A stretch of DNA of 64,000 nt from CAVTSA01 sp963790575 (lineage in GTDB: Bacteria; Chloroflexota; Dormibacteria; Dormibacterales; Dormibacteraceae): contig CAWBPD010000016.1 in assembly GCA_963790575.1 (NCBI GenBank), positions 92,151 to 156,150 on the forward strand. Reading direction: 5' to 3'. Below are positions 30,862 through 39,383 of the stretch, in pieces; the first letter of the stretch is position 1, and every line of letters begins with the position of its first letter. The notes beneath the pieces were generated by a model, which saw only the letters and a list, made by a program, of their open reading frames with translations, had not been told where the DNA came from and searched no databases. Position numbers and translations under genes: made by a program.

Positions 30862-32160
30862 ATGTTGGCGGAGGTTCCGGAGAGCACCGAGAAGGTCTGG
30901 CTGGGGCCTGACGACGAGGACCTGAAGCGGCTTCTCCGCGATCTTCAGCAGGTCGACCTCCCCGACACCCCGCTGAAGGCCTGGGGGCGGCTCCAGCTCC
31001 TCCACCAGATCAAGAACTGCATCAACGCGATCGAGCTCGACCACATCAAGGTTTTGAAGCAGGTCGAGAAAGGCGATCCATATGGCGTCGCCAACGCCGC
31101 CGACTGGCTCGCCCAGTCCATGCACATGCGGCCGAATGCCGCCTACGCCAAGGTCTGCACCGCCTGCGAGCTGGAGGAGTTCCCGAGTCTGGATCAAGCG
31201 GTTCATGCCGGCGAGGTCTCGCCCGAGGCCACCACCGTCATCCTCCAGACCCTGCGCCGGGTGCGCCGGCACCTCACCGACGAGGACGTTGTCAGCGTCG
31301 AGTCGGAGATGCTGCTCGCGGCTCGAGAGATGGATCACGCCCAGCTCCGAGCCCATGGCTCCAAGCTGTTCCACCTGCTCGACCAGCAGGCTCATAACAA
31401 GGTGCTGCGGGACGAGCGGGAGCGCCGCTTCTTCGACCTCAAGCGGCGTGTCGACGGCTGGTTCACCTGCAATGGCGAGCTGGATCCGGAGGGTGGCACC
31501 TTCCTCCAGATCGCCCTCAAAGCGATCGCCGCCGAGGACAAGAGCATTCTGCCCTCCGACGACCACCGCACTCCCGGCCAGGCCCGTGCCGACGCCCTGG
31601 CAGAGCTGGCCGAGCACCGGCTCGCGGTCGGTGACCTGCCTGAGCATGGCCAGGAGAAGCCGCACCTGACGATCGTCGCCAGCGCCGAGACGCTGCGCGG
31701 TGAGGAAGGCTCACCGGCACCCCAGATCGACTGGGGGACGCCGGTCTCGGGGGAGACGGCGAAGCGCATCGCCTGCGACGCCCTCGCCCGCATCGCGGTG
31801 GTCGGAGACCGCGGCGACGGGGTGATCGACGTGCTGCACATGGGGCGCGGCTTCCGCACCACCACGGTGGCGCAGCGCAAGGCGCTCGACCTGCAGGACG
31901 GCGGCTGCATCTGGTGTGGCCGGCACCCCAAGGATTGCAGACCCCATCACTGGGACGCCTGGAGCCAGGGCGGCCCGACCGATCATGAGAATCTCGGGTT
32001 GGTGTGCCCGCGTCACCACTTTGCTCTCCACGAAGCGGGCTACCGGACCGCCGAGGTGACTCCCGATCGGGTGGTCATCCTGCGGCCGGATGGAACCGAG
32101 TGGGGCACGGTTCCACGCCACCGCTGGCGCCGGGTCCGCATCCGCGACGGCACCGGCTAG
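30862..32160 (+). CDS. HNH endonuclease of the 13E12/DUF222 family
   Basis: 432 residues. An N-terminal helical DUF222/13E12 domain (ADWLAQSMHMRPNAAYAKVCTACELEEFPSLDQAV, GEVSPEATTVILQTLRRV, DEDVVSVESEMLLAAREM, VDGWFTCNGELDPEGGTFLQIAL) precedes a C-terminal HNH nuclease domain with zinc-type cysteines CIWCGRHPKDC, the HH pair in RPHHWDAWSQGGPTDHENLGLVCPRHHFALHEAGY. All HNH residues appear intact. Members of this family in mycobacteria lie behind LexA boxes, and a LexA-like site is present here. No partner gene is evident; it may be a selfish or DNA-damage-induced nuclease. Confidence 0.9.
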   Translation: MLAEVPESTEKVWLGPDDEDLKRLLRDLQQVDLPDTPLKAWGRLQLLHQIKNCINAIELDHIKVLKQVEKGDPYGVANAADWLAQSMHMRPNAAYAKVCTACELEEFPSLDQAVHAGEVSPEATTVILQTLRRVRRHLTDEDVVSVESEMLLAAREMDHAQLRAHGSKLFHLLDQQAHNKVLRDERERRFFDLKRRVDGWFTCNGELDPEGGTFLQIALKAIAAEDKSILPSDDHRTPGQARADALAELAEHRLAVGDLPEHGQEKPHLTIVASAETLRGEEGSPAPQIDWGTPVSGETAKRIACDALARIAVVGDRGDGVIDVLHMGRGFRTTTVAQRKALDLQDGGCIWCGRHPKDCRPHHWDAWSQGGPTDHENLGLVCPRHHFALHEAGYRTAEVTPDRVVILRPDGTEWGTVPRHRWRRVRIRDGTG

Positions 32161-32193
32161 GCACGGATAGGCGTTAGCGCCGAGACTGACGCG

Positions 32194-33423
32194 ATGCCGC
32201 GTGACATCCGAATGCTCCGTCTCGGCCTCGAGGACCAGCTGGTGGACGAGTACCGGTCGGTCCCCTTCGAGGTGCCGACGGGAACGCCAAGCCTCGAGGT
32301 GCGCGTCGCCTACGACCGCGCAGCCGCCGTGATCGATCTTGGCTGCGAGGCGCCGGGCGGCTGGCGCGGCTGGTCGGGGGGCGCACGCGAGGGGTTCGTG
32401 ATCGGCAGTGAGGCGGCCACCCCCGGCTACCTCCCCGATCCGCCGGAGCCGGGCCAGTGGAGCCTGCAGCTGGGCCTCCACCGGATGCCGGTCGAACCGG
32501 TCGAGGTGACCGTGACGATCGCCACGCCGGCGGAATCGGTGGTGGAGCCGGACGCGACGGCCCCTGTGCGCGCCAACTCGCCCCGTGGCAGCGCTCGTCG
32601 GCTGCCCGCGCCGGACGGACTTACGTGGTTCGCGGGTGATCTCCACGCGCACACCACCCACTCGGACGGGACGCTCTCGCTGGACCAGCTCGCCGCCCGG
32701 GCGGTGGAGGCCGGTCTCGACTTCCTCGCGGTCACCGACCACAACACCGTGTCCCACCATCCGCTCCTGGGCGCCGCGGGTGCCCGCCACGGACTGGCAC
32801 TGCTCCCCGGGCAGGAGCTGACGACGGCACGCGGGCACGCCAACGCCTATGGCCACATCGGATTCGTCGACTTTCGCCGCCCCGCCGACGAATGGGTCCG
32901 GGAGGTGGCGGCGCGCGGGGGCCTGCTCAGCATCAACCACCCGCTCGATCGCGACATGTGCTGGCAGCACCCGCTGAGCGAGCTGCCGCCCGCGCTGGAA
33001 CTGTGGCACATCACCTGGTTCGCCGACCTCACCTCGACCGCCCCCTGGGCGCTGTGGGCGCGGTGGCGGCAGGACGCGGTGCTGCTCGGGGGCAGCGACT
33101 TCCACCGCCCCGAGCAGGGGTTCCCGCCCGGCACGCCGACCACCTGGGTGGCGGCGGAGGAACGCAGCCCGGAGGCGCTGCTGGCCGCGGTGGCAGCCGG
33201 GCGCACCGCGATCACCCGGTCGGCGGACCCCCGAGCTCCCACCCTGCTGCGCCTGGAGGAGGACCTGGTGGCGATCGACGCTGAGGGCACGATCCTGTGG
33301 GACATTGACGGGCGGCGTCGCCTCATCACCGGTGCGCGCGCCACCATCCCTCGGTCTCAAGCCGGACGCGGACCCTTCCGCCTCCAGGCGCCGGGCGGAG
33401 ACCTGCTCGCCATCTCGCGGTGA
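32194..33423 (+). CDS. PHP-domain metallohydrolase (CehA/McbA-like)
   Basis: 409 residues. A beta-rich N-terminal region (about 1-140: YRSVPFEVPTGTPSLEVRVAYDR, EPVEVTVTIATPAES) precedes the PHP domain, which shows WFAGDLHAHTTHSDGTLSLDQLAARAVEAGLDFLAVTDHNTVSHHP, LLPGQELTTARGHANAYG, LLSINHPLDRDM and VLLGGSDFHRPEQGFPPG. These His/Asp clusters form the trinuclear metal site. CehA-type proteins hydrolyse phosphoesters or carbamates; the substrate here is unknown. Its start is 33 bases after the HNH stop; no strong ribosome site is visible. Confidence 0.87.
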   Translation: MPRDIRMLRLGLEDQLVDEYRSVPFEVPTGTPSLEVRVAYDRAAAVIDLGCEAPGGWRGWSGGAREGFVIGSEAATPGYLPDPPEPGQWSLQLGLHRMPVEPVEVTVTIATPAESVVEPDATAPVRANSPRGSARRLPAPDGLTWFAGDLHAHTTHSDGTLSLDQLAARAVEAGLDFLAVTDHNTVSHHPLLGAAGARHGLALLPGQELTTARGHANAYGHIGFVDFRRPADEWVREVAARGGLLSINHPLDRDMCWQHPLSELPPALELWHITWFADLTSTAPWALWARWRQDAVLLGGSDFHRPEQGFPPGTPTTWVAAEERSPEALLAAVAAGRTAITRSADPRAPTLLRLEEDLVAIDAEGTILWDIDGRRRLITGARATIPRSQAGRGPFRLQAPGGDLLAISR

Positions 33424-33630
33424 CGCCCCGCACGCACATCGCGCCGCCGCGTGTCGATTTTCCGCCATCCCGTTCGACGCAGGTACAGGAGCCGGAAGCA
33501 GCTCCAAAACCAGCAGAGGAGGTTGGGTGATGGCGACGATGGCGCAGACGGTGGCGACGGTTGGAGCGAGACGTCGCTCGGGCCGGATCCTCAATGATCG
33601 AAGCCCATGCCTCCCACCGCCGAACTCCAG

Positions 33631-33646
33631 TTGCCGACGTCGGCAA
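33631..33646. promoter_or_regulatory. Perfect 16-bp palindrome upstream of the YciI gene
   Basis: TTGCCGACGTCGGCAA is fully self-complementary and sits 51 bases before the YciI start, in a 274-base gap. The bases downstream (AATAACT) could be a -10 region. It is probably an operator; a relation to the ATTGCC repeats elsewhere is possible but weak. Confidence 0.5.
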
Positions 33647-33697
33647 TTTGGAATAACTCCTCTAGGCAGTTCACGGTTCACAGGAAGGAGGATCGAC

Positions 33698-34054
33698 ATG
33701 CGTTTTATGGGCACCATCTCCAGCCGCGAGAACCAGGGGGCTCCCCCCGCCGCGCTGATGGAGGCCATGGGCCCCTTCATGCAGGAGGCGTTCCAGGCCG
33801 GGGTGATCGCGGATACCGGCGGTCTCGAACCATCCTCGAAGGGAACCCGCTTCGAGATGCGGGACGGCAAGCTGGACGTCGTCGACGGTCCCTTCGCGGA
33901 GGCCCGCGAGGTGATCGGCGGCTGGGTGATCTACAACGTGCCGTCCCGTGAGGTGGCGATGGACTGGTCGCGTCGCTTCATCGAACTGCACCAGAAGTAC
34001 TGGCCCGAGTTCGAGTTCACCTGCGAGCTCCGGCAGATCATGGAGCCGGAGTAG
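33698..34054 (+). CDS. YciI/DGPF-domain protein
   Basis: 118 residues beginning MRFMGTISSRENQGAPPAALM with the family signature DVVDGPFAEAREVIGGWVIYNV and a final ELRQIMEPE. AAGGAGG sits nine bases before ATG 33698, which decides the start; the reading frame stays open far upstream, and an ATG at 33530 also has AGGAGG, so a longer form is possible but has no family support. It has the DGPF motif of the copy at 1656. A strong terminator follows. Role unknown. Confidence 0.87.
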   Translation: MRFMGTISSRENQGAPPAALMEAMGPFMQEAFQAGVIADTGGLEPSSKGTRFEMRDGKLDVVDGPFAEAREVIGGWVIYNVPSREVAMDWSRRFIELHQKYWPEFEFTCELRQIMEPE

Positions 34055-34078
34055 AGCCCGGAACTCGTTGGTCAGGGA

Positions 34079-34107
34079 GGGGCGCTGTCCGCGCCCCCTC
34101 TTCTTTT
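34079..34107 (+). terminator. Intrinsic terminator of the YciI gene
   Basis: A 7-bp stem GGGGCGC/GCGCCCC with the five-base loop TGTCC is followed by CTCTTCTTTT. It lies 24 bases after the YciI stop codon. Confidence 0.8.
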
Positions 34108-34123
34108 GGGCGCGCGCGCCACC

Positions 34124-34603
34124 CTACCGCGGTCCCTGCCTGCGAAGCTCTTCCACGTTCTGCAGCGCTTCCCGCAGTTCCTGGATCCAGGAACCTTCGT
34201 GCCGGCCCACCAGCCGCACGCACCAGGCGAGAGCGTCGGACCGACTTCGAGCGACGCCGGCGTCGACCAGCGTGTCCAGGACTCGCCGCTGTGGCAGGTG
34301 GAGCCGCGTCATGACCGGCGTCGAGCGGACGGTGAACATGGTCCGTTCGCCGCCGATGTCCACACCCCATGCGACGCGCCGGCGGAAGCGGCGCTCGGCC
34401 TCGCGCGCGATGCGCACGCGCTCATCGCGCGTCTCCTCGCGGAAGCGGCGCGCGCGGGCGTCCGGCGCGAGGTCGCGGGAGCGGAGCGGGCCTACGACCC
34501 AGATCTCCTCGCCGTCCGACTCCACACTGACAGGGCCGTCGAACCAGGAGTCCGGCAGCCGCCCGGCGAACCAGGCCGCGATGTCGTCGTTTTGGCTCGG
34601 CAT
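34124..34603 (-). CDS. Hypothetical protein
   Basis: 159 residues starting MPSQNDDIAAWFAGRLPDSWF. Visible are a beta-rich part (VESDGEEIWVVGPL), a basic helix (RARRFREETRDERVRIAREAERRFRRRVAWGVDIGGERTMF) and a C-terminal segment TRLHLPQRRVLDTLVDAGVARSRSDALAWCVRLVGRHEGSWIQELREAL. That last part resembles the ribbon-helix-helix-like end of conserved actinobacterial/Chloroflexota proteins of unknown function. Twelve bases separate it from the GNAT gene upstream, so they are probably co-transcribed. No enzymatic motif. Confidence 0.75.
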   Translation of the reverse strand: MPSQNDDIAAWFAGRLPDSWFDGPVSVESDGEEIWVVGPLRSRDLAPDARARRFREETRDERVRIAREAERRFRRRVAWGVDIGGERTMFTVRSTPVMTRLHLPQRRVLDTLVDAGVARSRSDALAWCVRLVGRHEGSWIQELREALQNVEELRRQGPR

Positions 34604-34615
34604 TCGATTACATCA

Positions 34616-34930
34616 TTACGGATCCTGGGGCTCGCGCGGCACCAGATCCTGGAATTCGCGGTGCCTCTTGACGTAGGCGGCGACGAACGGGCACAGCGGC
34701 ACTGCCTGATCACCGCGCCTGCGTACGTCGTCAAGCGCTCCCCGGACGAGCGCGCCCCCCACACCCCGGCCCTCCACCTCATCCGACACCTCGGTGTGCA
34801 GAAAAACGGTGCGGCCCGGCTCCGCGCGGTAGAAGGCGTAGCCCACCGGCCCGCCGTCCAGCCAGGCCTCGTAGCGGTGCTCGGCATCGTTCCGCCGGAT
34901 CTCCGGTCCTTCGCTCCCCGAGTCGGTCAT
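34616..34930 (-). CDS. YjdJ/COG2388-type GNAT protein
   Basis: 104 residues from ATG 34930. The short GNAT fold is complete: RRNDAEHRYEAWLDGGPVGYAFYRAEPGRTVFLHTEVSDEVEGRGVGGALVRGALDDVRRRGDQAVPLCPFVAAYVKRHRE shortened here to its key points, namely the HTEV strand, the acetyl-CoA loop EGRGVGGALVRGAL, and the PLCPFVAAYVKRH helix. Proteins of this type acetylate unidentified substrates. The start overlaps the stop of the MTHFR-like remnant by four bases. Confidence 0.85.
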   Translation of the reverse strand: MTDSGSEGPEIRRNDAEHRYEAWLDGGPVGYAFYRAEPGRTVFLHTEVSDEVEGRGVGGALVRGALDDVRRRGDQAVPLCPFVAAYVKRHREFQDLVPREPQDP

Positions 34931-35457
34931 GGAGCAGTTGTACCGTCCGCCGTCCCGATCAGGCGCCGCCGCCAGCGCTCGCTGGTGGCGACGTCGTTGA
35001 AGGTGGAAAGCTGGAGCCCTGGAACTGCGAGGCAGGCATCGCCGAGCCTTCGGGCCAGGTCCCGGAGCCACGCCTCGGGCTGGTAGCGCTGCGAGCCCAC
35101 AGCACGGGAGTCGACCAAAGTGTGGATCGACTCGCCGACGCCGATGCGCTGCGCGATCCGCTGCAGCCGTCCGAGATGGATGGGTCCCGCCACGCCGACC
35201 ACCCGCAGCGTGGCATCCAGCCCCCGACCCGGTGTGGAGGTGACGGCCAGCTTTCTACCCGGCGATATATGCGCGGCGACCGACACGACCGCGCCCCGGG
35301 TCGGGGCGACCTCCAACCGCGCCCCGTCGAGCCAGCGCCGCACCGTGTCGTCGCACTCGCTCAAAAGCCGGGTCTCCTCGAGACAGTCGGTGATAGCTCC
35401 GATATCATGTTGGACTCCCGTGGTCGTACAACGCGGCGGCCGGGTTGGGGGGTCCAT
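34927..35457 (-). pseudogene. Methylenetetrahydrofolate reductase-like gene with a large internal deletion
   Basis: The frame encodes two parts of an MTHFR-type barrel joined directly. The N-terminal part has RKLAVTSTPGRGLDATLRV, like the VTCSPKRG-D strand near the start of the barrel; the C-terminal part has GPIHLGRLQRIAQRIGVGESIHTL and VPGLQLSTFNDVATSERWRRRLI, like the final helices and the FN-V motif. The roughly 130-150 residues that carry the flavin and folate contacts are missing. 176 aa against about 290 expected. It overlaps the divergent MFS start region. It is probably inactive; a repurposed short protein is an alternative. Confidence 0.5.
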
Positions 35458-36777
35458 ATCGCGCCTGGCGTTACCGGCCGTATGCCTTGCCTACTTCATG
35501 GTGATCCTGGACACGACCATCGTGAATGTGGCCCTTCCGGCCCTGGGTCGAGATCTCCACGCCGGCGTCGAGGAGCTGCAGTGGGCTGTGGACGGGTACC
35601 TGCTGGTGCTGGCGGCGGTCCTCCTGGGCGGGGGTACGCTTGCCGACCGCCTGGGCCCGCGCCGCGTCTTTCAGACCGGCCTCGCCGTGTTCGTTGGCGC
35701 CTCACTGGCCTGCGGGCTGGCACCGGACATCGGAGCGCTGGTGGGGACGCGACTGGTGCAGGGCTTGGGAGCGGGGCTCGCGGTTCCGGCCTCGCTGGCG
35801 CTGCTTCGAGCCGCGTACCCCGAACCCGGCCCGAGGGCGAAGGCGATCGGGATTTGGGGCGGTGTGGCGGGGCTGGCGGCCGCGGCCGGGCCGCTGCTCG
35901 GAGGGCTGCTGGTCACGGCGCTGAGCTGGCGGCTGGTCTTCTTCGTGAACGCGCCGATCGGCTCATCGCCATGGCGCTCACCCAGCGTTTTGTGCCCGCG
36001 CCTGAGCCTCGGGCTCAGGGCCTGGACCCCGCCGGGCAGGTCGCAGCCATCCTCACGCTGGGCGCGCTGACCTTCGCCGTGATCGAGGCTGGGCGCGGCG
36101 CCCTGAGCCCGATGGTCGGAGCGGCAGCGGCGGTGGCAGCCGCGGGGCTCCTCGGCTTCGTCGTGATCGAGCGCCGGGTCGCCAGCCCGATGCTGCCACT
36201 GGAGCTGTTCCACCACCCGGGATTCTCCGGTGGCAACGCGATCGGCGTCCTGATCAACCTCGGGTTTTACGGCCAGCTGTTCGTGATCAACCTGTTCTTC
36301 CAGCAGGTTCGGCACTACTCGGCGCTGACCACCGGGCTGGCCATGCTCCCGCAGCTGGGTGTGGTGGCGATCGGCTCGGCCCTCTCCGGACGCTTTACCG
36401 CGCGAACCGGCGGACCGCTGGCGACGCTCCTCATCGGCCTCGGAGTGGGAGCGGCGGGACTTCTCGGCCTGGCACCCGCCGCCGCGGTGCCTGGCTACCT
36501 GGCGCTCGTGCCACCCCTGGTCGCGACTGGGTTCGGCATGTCCTTCACGATGCCAGCGGCGACGACAGCGGTGGTGGAGGGCGCACCCGAAGAGCGTGCC
36601 GGCCTGGCGGCGGGTGCCGTCAACGCGGCCCGCCAGGTCGGCAGTGTGCTCGGCATCGCGCTGCTCGGAGCGGCGGGCCTGAGGGTGGCCTTCGGAGTCG
36701 CGGGCGCCGCGTTCCTGCTCGCGATCGTGCTCAGCCTCGTTGTGGTCCGCCGGGCTCCGGTCAGGGACTCGGCTTGA
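35420..36777 (+). pseudogene. MFS multidrug transporter (DHA2-type), interrupted by one frameshift
   Basis: From GTG 35420 the first half reads LPAVCLAYFMVILDTTIVNVALPALGRDL, GYLLVLAAVLLGGGTLADRLGPRRVF (motif A) and GIWGGVAGLAAAAGPLLGGLL (motif C), up to FFVNAPIG at 35962. The second half resumes one frame over: LIAMALTQRFVPAPEP, then the remaining helices and LAAGAVNAARQVGSVLGIALLGA to the stop at 36777. Loss of one base at about 35960-35962 (GGC-CTC read as GGCTC) explains the break. Fourteen-helix DHA2 exporters pump drugs by proton antiport. Both halves are well conserved, so the lesion is recent or a sequence error. Confidence 0.82.
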
Positions 36778-36794
36778 CCCCTAGGGTGGACGCC

Positions 36795-38414
36795 ATGGCA
36801 GTGGAGATGGTGTCCGTCGGCGGGGTTGAGCTGTGCGTCGAGACCTTCGGTGACCCGGGCGCACCCCCCATCCTTCTCATCGCGGGCGCTGCCGAGTCGA
36901 TGGACGGTTGGCATCCCGAGTTCTGCCGCCGGCTCGCGGACGAGGGTCGCTTTGTGATCCGCTACGACCATCGTGACACCGGGCGCTCGACCACCTGGCC
37001 GCCGGGGGCTCCCGGGTATACGGGTGCCGACCTGGTCGCCGACGCGGCAGGACTCATCGACGCTCTGGCCGGCGGCCGGGCGGACGTGGTGGGCGTCTCG
37101 ATGGGCGGCGCCATCGCCCAGCACCTGGGCGTGAAGCAACCCGAACGGGTAGCCACGCTGACGTTGATCGCCACCACTCCGGGGCCGGCGGATGACCTGC
37201 CCCGGATGGCCGGGCGGTTGCGGACGGCCTTCGCCGAGGGCGGCCCGGAGCCTGATTGGAACGATGCGGATACGGTGGTCGAGCACCTGGTCGAGGCCTA
37301 CCGCCGGTACGCCGGACCTGGCTCCTTCGAGGAGGCCGCGGTGCGTGAGTCGGCGCGCCACATGGTCGCGCGTACGCCCAACCGGGGCGCGAGCGCGGGC
37401 AACCACTGGCTCCTGGACAGCCCCGGTGACGTGCGGTCGCGGCTGGGTGAGCTGAGAGCGCCGGCGCTGGTCCTCCACGGCACCGAAGACCCCCTGTTTC
37501 CGCCCGGCCATGGTGAGGCGCTGGCTGGTGAGATTAGCGATGCCGAGCTGCTTCTGCTCGAGGGCGTCGGGCACCAGGCTCCGCCACGCTCCACCTGGGA
37601 CGTCGTCGTGCCCGCGATCCTCCGCCACACGGATCACCGGGTGCGGTTCGCCCACGTCTTCGACGCCGAAGCCCGCGCGCACGATGAGCGGTTCCGTGCG
37701 GCCACCGGCGTCCGTGCCCGTGATCGGGTCCTGGACATCGGCTGCGGCTCGGGCGGCTCGACGCGCGAGGCGGCGAGAGCGGCCACGGCCGGGAGCGTGC
37801 TGGGCGTGGACGTCTCGGCGGTGGCCCTTGAGGAGGCCCGGCGGCTCAGCGAGGCGGAAGGGCTCGGGAACGTCAGCTATCTCCACTGCGACGCCCAGGT
37901 CCACCCTTTCCCGCCCGCGCACTTCGACCTCTGCATCAGCCGCTTCGGGGTCATGTTCTTCCGCGACCCGGTGGCGGCGTTCACGAACGTCCGGCGTGCC
38001 CTGCGCCCGGGTGCCCGGCTGGTGCTCCTGGTTTGGCAGACACGCGAGCGCAACGAGGAGCCCGGCGCCATCAGTGATGCTCTGGACGCGACGCCGCCCG
38101 CGATCGTCCCCGGCGCGGACGCGTACTCGCTCGGCGACCAGCAGAGGACCGAGCGCATCCTCACCGCGGCCGGCTTCACCGACGTGTGGTTCGACGATGT
38201 GCACGAGCCGGTCTACTACGGGCCGGACGTCGCCACCGCTTACGAGTTCGTCCTCGGCCTGCGCGACACCAGGCGGCTGCTGGCCGCCGTCGCCCCGGGA
38301 ACGAGGGACCAGGCCCGACAGCGGCTGCGCACCCTCCTCGCCGCGCACGAGACCGCGAGCGGGGTCCTCTTCGACGCCCGCACCTGGATCATCACCGCTC
38401 GAACGCCGGCCTAG
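36795..38414 (+). CDS. Alpha/beta hydrolase fused to a SAM-dependent methyltransferase
   Basis: 539 residues in one uninterrupted frame. Residues about 1-275 are an alpha/beta hydrolase: oxyanion region ILLIAGAAESMDGWHPEFCR, nucleophile elbow DVVGVSMGGAIAQHLGV, acid in LVLHGTEDPLFPPGHGE and His in LLEGVGHQAPP. Residues about 280-539 are a class I methyltransferase: VRFAHVFDAEARAHDERFRAATG, VLDIGCGSGGSTREAARAATAGSVLGVDVS, FDLCISRFGVMFFRDPVAAFTNVRRALRPGARLVLLVWQ. The hydrolase half resembles RdmC-type polyketide esterases. A hydrolase and a methyltransferase acting on the same ester is plausible, but no natural-product cluster is nearby. Ten to seventeen bases after the MFS stop. Confidence 0.88.
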   Translation: MAVEMVSVGGVELCVETFGDPGAPPILLIAGAAESMDGWHPEFCRRLADEGRFVIRYDHRDTGRSTTWPPGAPGYTGADLVADAAGLIDALAGGRADVVGVSMGGAIAQHLGVKQPERVATLTLIATTPGPADDLPRMAGRLRTAFAEGGPEPDWNDADTVVEHLVEAYRRYAGPGSFEEAAVRESARHMVARTPNRGASAGNHWLLDSPGDVRSRLGELRAPALVLHGTEDPLFPPGHGEALAGEISDAELLLLEGVGHQAPPRSTWDVVVPAILRHTDHRVRFAHVFDAEARAHDERFRAATGVRARDRVLDIGCGSGGSTREAARAATAGSVLGVDVSAVALEEARRLSEAEGLGNVSYLHCDAQVHPFPPAHFDLCISRFGVMFFRDPVAAFTNVRRALRPGARLVLLVWQTRERNEEPGAISDALDATPPAIVPGADAYSLGDQQRTERILTAAGFTDVWFDDVHEPVYYGPDVATAYEFVLGLRDTRRLLAAVAPGTRDQARQRLRTLLAAHETASGVLFDARTWIITARTPA

Positions 38415-38421
38415 CTCGGGG

Positions 38422-38913
38422 TCAGACCAACCAACGGCCGTCGCGCATCAGCATCCGGCCCGGCAGCTCGTTGGCTTCGCGCCAGGCTTGGATGCGATTG
38501 GGGCGGAGGACGAGGTAGGTGTACCCGCCGTGTGCGCCGGCGGCCGGGGTGGCGGCGCGGCGGGGGTCCCAGCCGGCCTGCGCGGCGTAGCGGTCGGGGA
38601 GGTCAGGGGCCGCCTGGTCCGCCGGGATCGCCCGCTCCAGTTCGGCATCGATGAGCACGACGTCGCGGGTCGGCCCCAGCCCGAGACGGGCGACCCCGGA
38701 CTCGAGGATGTTGCGGGCGGTGCGCGAGCCCCCCTCGAGCGCGATCACCACCCGCTCGTCGATCCAGGCCAGCGACAGCGGGACCAGATATGGTGCTGCG
38801 CCTGCTTCGCCGCCTGCCGCGGAGGCGATCCAGACGTCGGCCTCATGCTCCCGCAGCTTGGCGAGCGTGTCGGCCTTGCGCTGGGCGGGGGTGCGGGCGG
38901 GTGGCACTTGCAT
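38422..38913 (-). CDS. Pyridoxamine 5'-phosphate oxidase-family (PPOX) protein
   Basis: 163 residues with the split-barrel flavin-binding pattern: RKADTLAKLREHEADVWIASA, PYLVPLSLAWIDERVVIALEGGSRTARNILESGVARLGLGPTRDVVLIDAELERAIP, and YTYLVLRPNRIQAWREANELPGRMLMRDGRWL at the end. This is the F420/FMN-binding PPOX superfamily rather than PdxH itself. Convergent with the hydrolase-methyltransferase gene (7 bases apart). The cofactor and substrate cannot be told from sequence. Confidence 0.82.
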   Translation of the reverse strand: MQVPPARTPAQRKADTLAKLREHEADVWIASAAGGEAGAAPYLVPLSLAWIDERVVIALEGGSRTARNILESGVARLGLGPTRDVVLIDAELERAIPADQAAPDLPDRYAAQAGWDPRRAATPAAGAHGGYTYLVLRPNRIQAWREANELPGRMLMRDGRWLV

Positions 38914-38952
38914 GATCGCGCTCGGGGGTCGAGCGGGACGATAGTAGGTCAG

Positions 38953-39363
38953 ATGGGACCTGCCGCCAGATCCTTCCTCGCGATTCTTGCCTCACTCCTC
39001 CTGCTCGCGGCCTGCGGCATGCCCACATCACAGGCACGCAAGCCCTCGCACCCCGCCTCGCCCTCGGTGGTGACGTTCACCGTGACCGGGAGCGATGGGG
39101 GGCGTGGCATCGACATCACCTACGGCTCCCAGAACGCCAACCTCCAGGGCGGCTCGACGTTGCCCTGGTTGACCACGATGGCAATCCAGGCAGCGGCCCA
39201 GTACTACGACGTGCAAGCACAGCTCAACGGTGCGGGTTCGATCACCTGCAAGGTCGAGGTCAAAGGCGTGACCAAGACCGCCCACGCGGCCGGCGGCTAC
39301 GACTACTGCCGGGCCGAGGTCATCAACGATCTGAATGGTCGGTGGATCGCGGAGGCGAGCTAG
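38953..39363 (+). CDS. MmpS-like secreted lipoprotein
   Basis: 136 residues from ATG 38953. Signal peptide with lipobox LLLAACGMP (Cys near residue 21), then a short Ser/Pro spacer and a beta-rich domain: VVTFTVTGSDGGRGIDITYGSQNANLQGGSTLPWLTTM and SITCKVEVKGVTKTAHAAGGYDYCRAEV. The TYGS-x-N, LPW-T and SITC-V-V-G blocks match the extracytoplasmic domain of MmpS-type accessory proteins, which in mycobacteria partner MmpL lipid exporters. No MmpL gene is adjacent, so the partnership is uncertain. Confidence 0.7.
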   Translation: MGPAARSFLAILASLLLLAACGMPTSQARKPSHPASPSVVTFTVTGSDGGRGIDITYGSQNANLQGGSTLPWLTTMAIQAAAQYYDVQAQLNGAGSITCKVEVKGVTKTAHAAGGYDYCRAEVINDLNGRWIAEAS

Positions 39364-39383
39364 GGTCTAAGCAACCTCTTGGA

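Noticed and set aside
33530..33697. Earlier start of the DGPF protein at ATG 33530 (AGGAGG upstream)
   Set aside because: It adds 56 Arg/Pro-rich residues with no family match; ATG 33698 has its own strong site.
37510..39363. 617-residue plus-strand ORF overlapping the hydrolase-methyltransferase fusion
   Set aside because: Only its last ~136 codons (from 38953) make sense, as the MmpS-like lipoprotein; the rest is an out-of-frame shadow.
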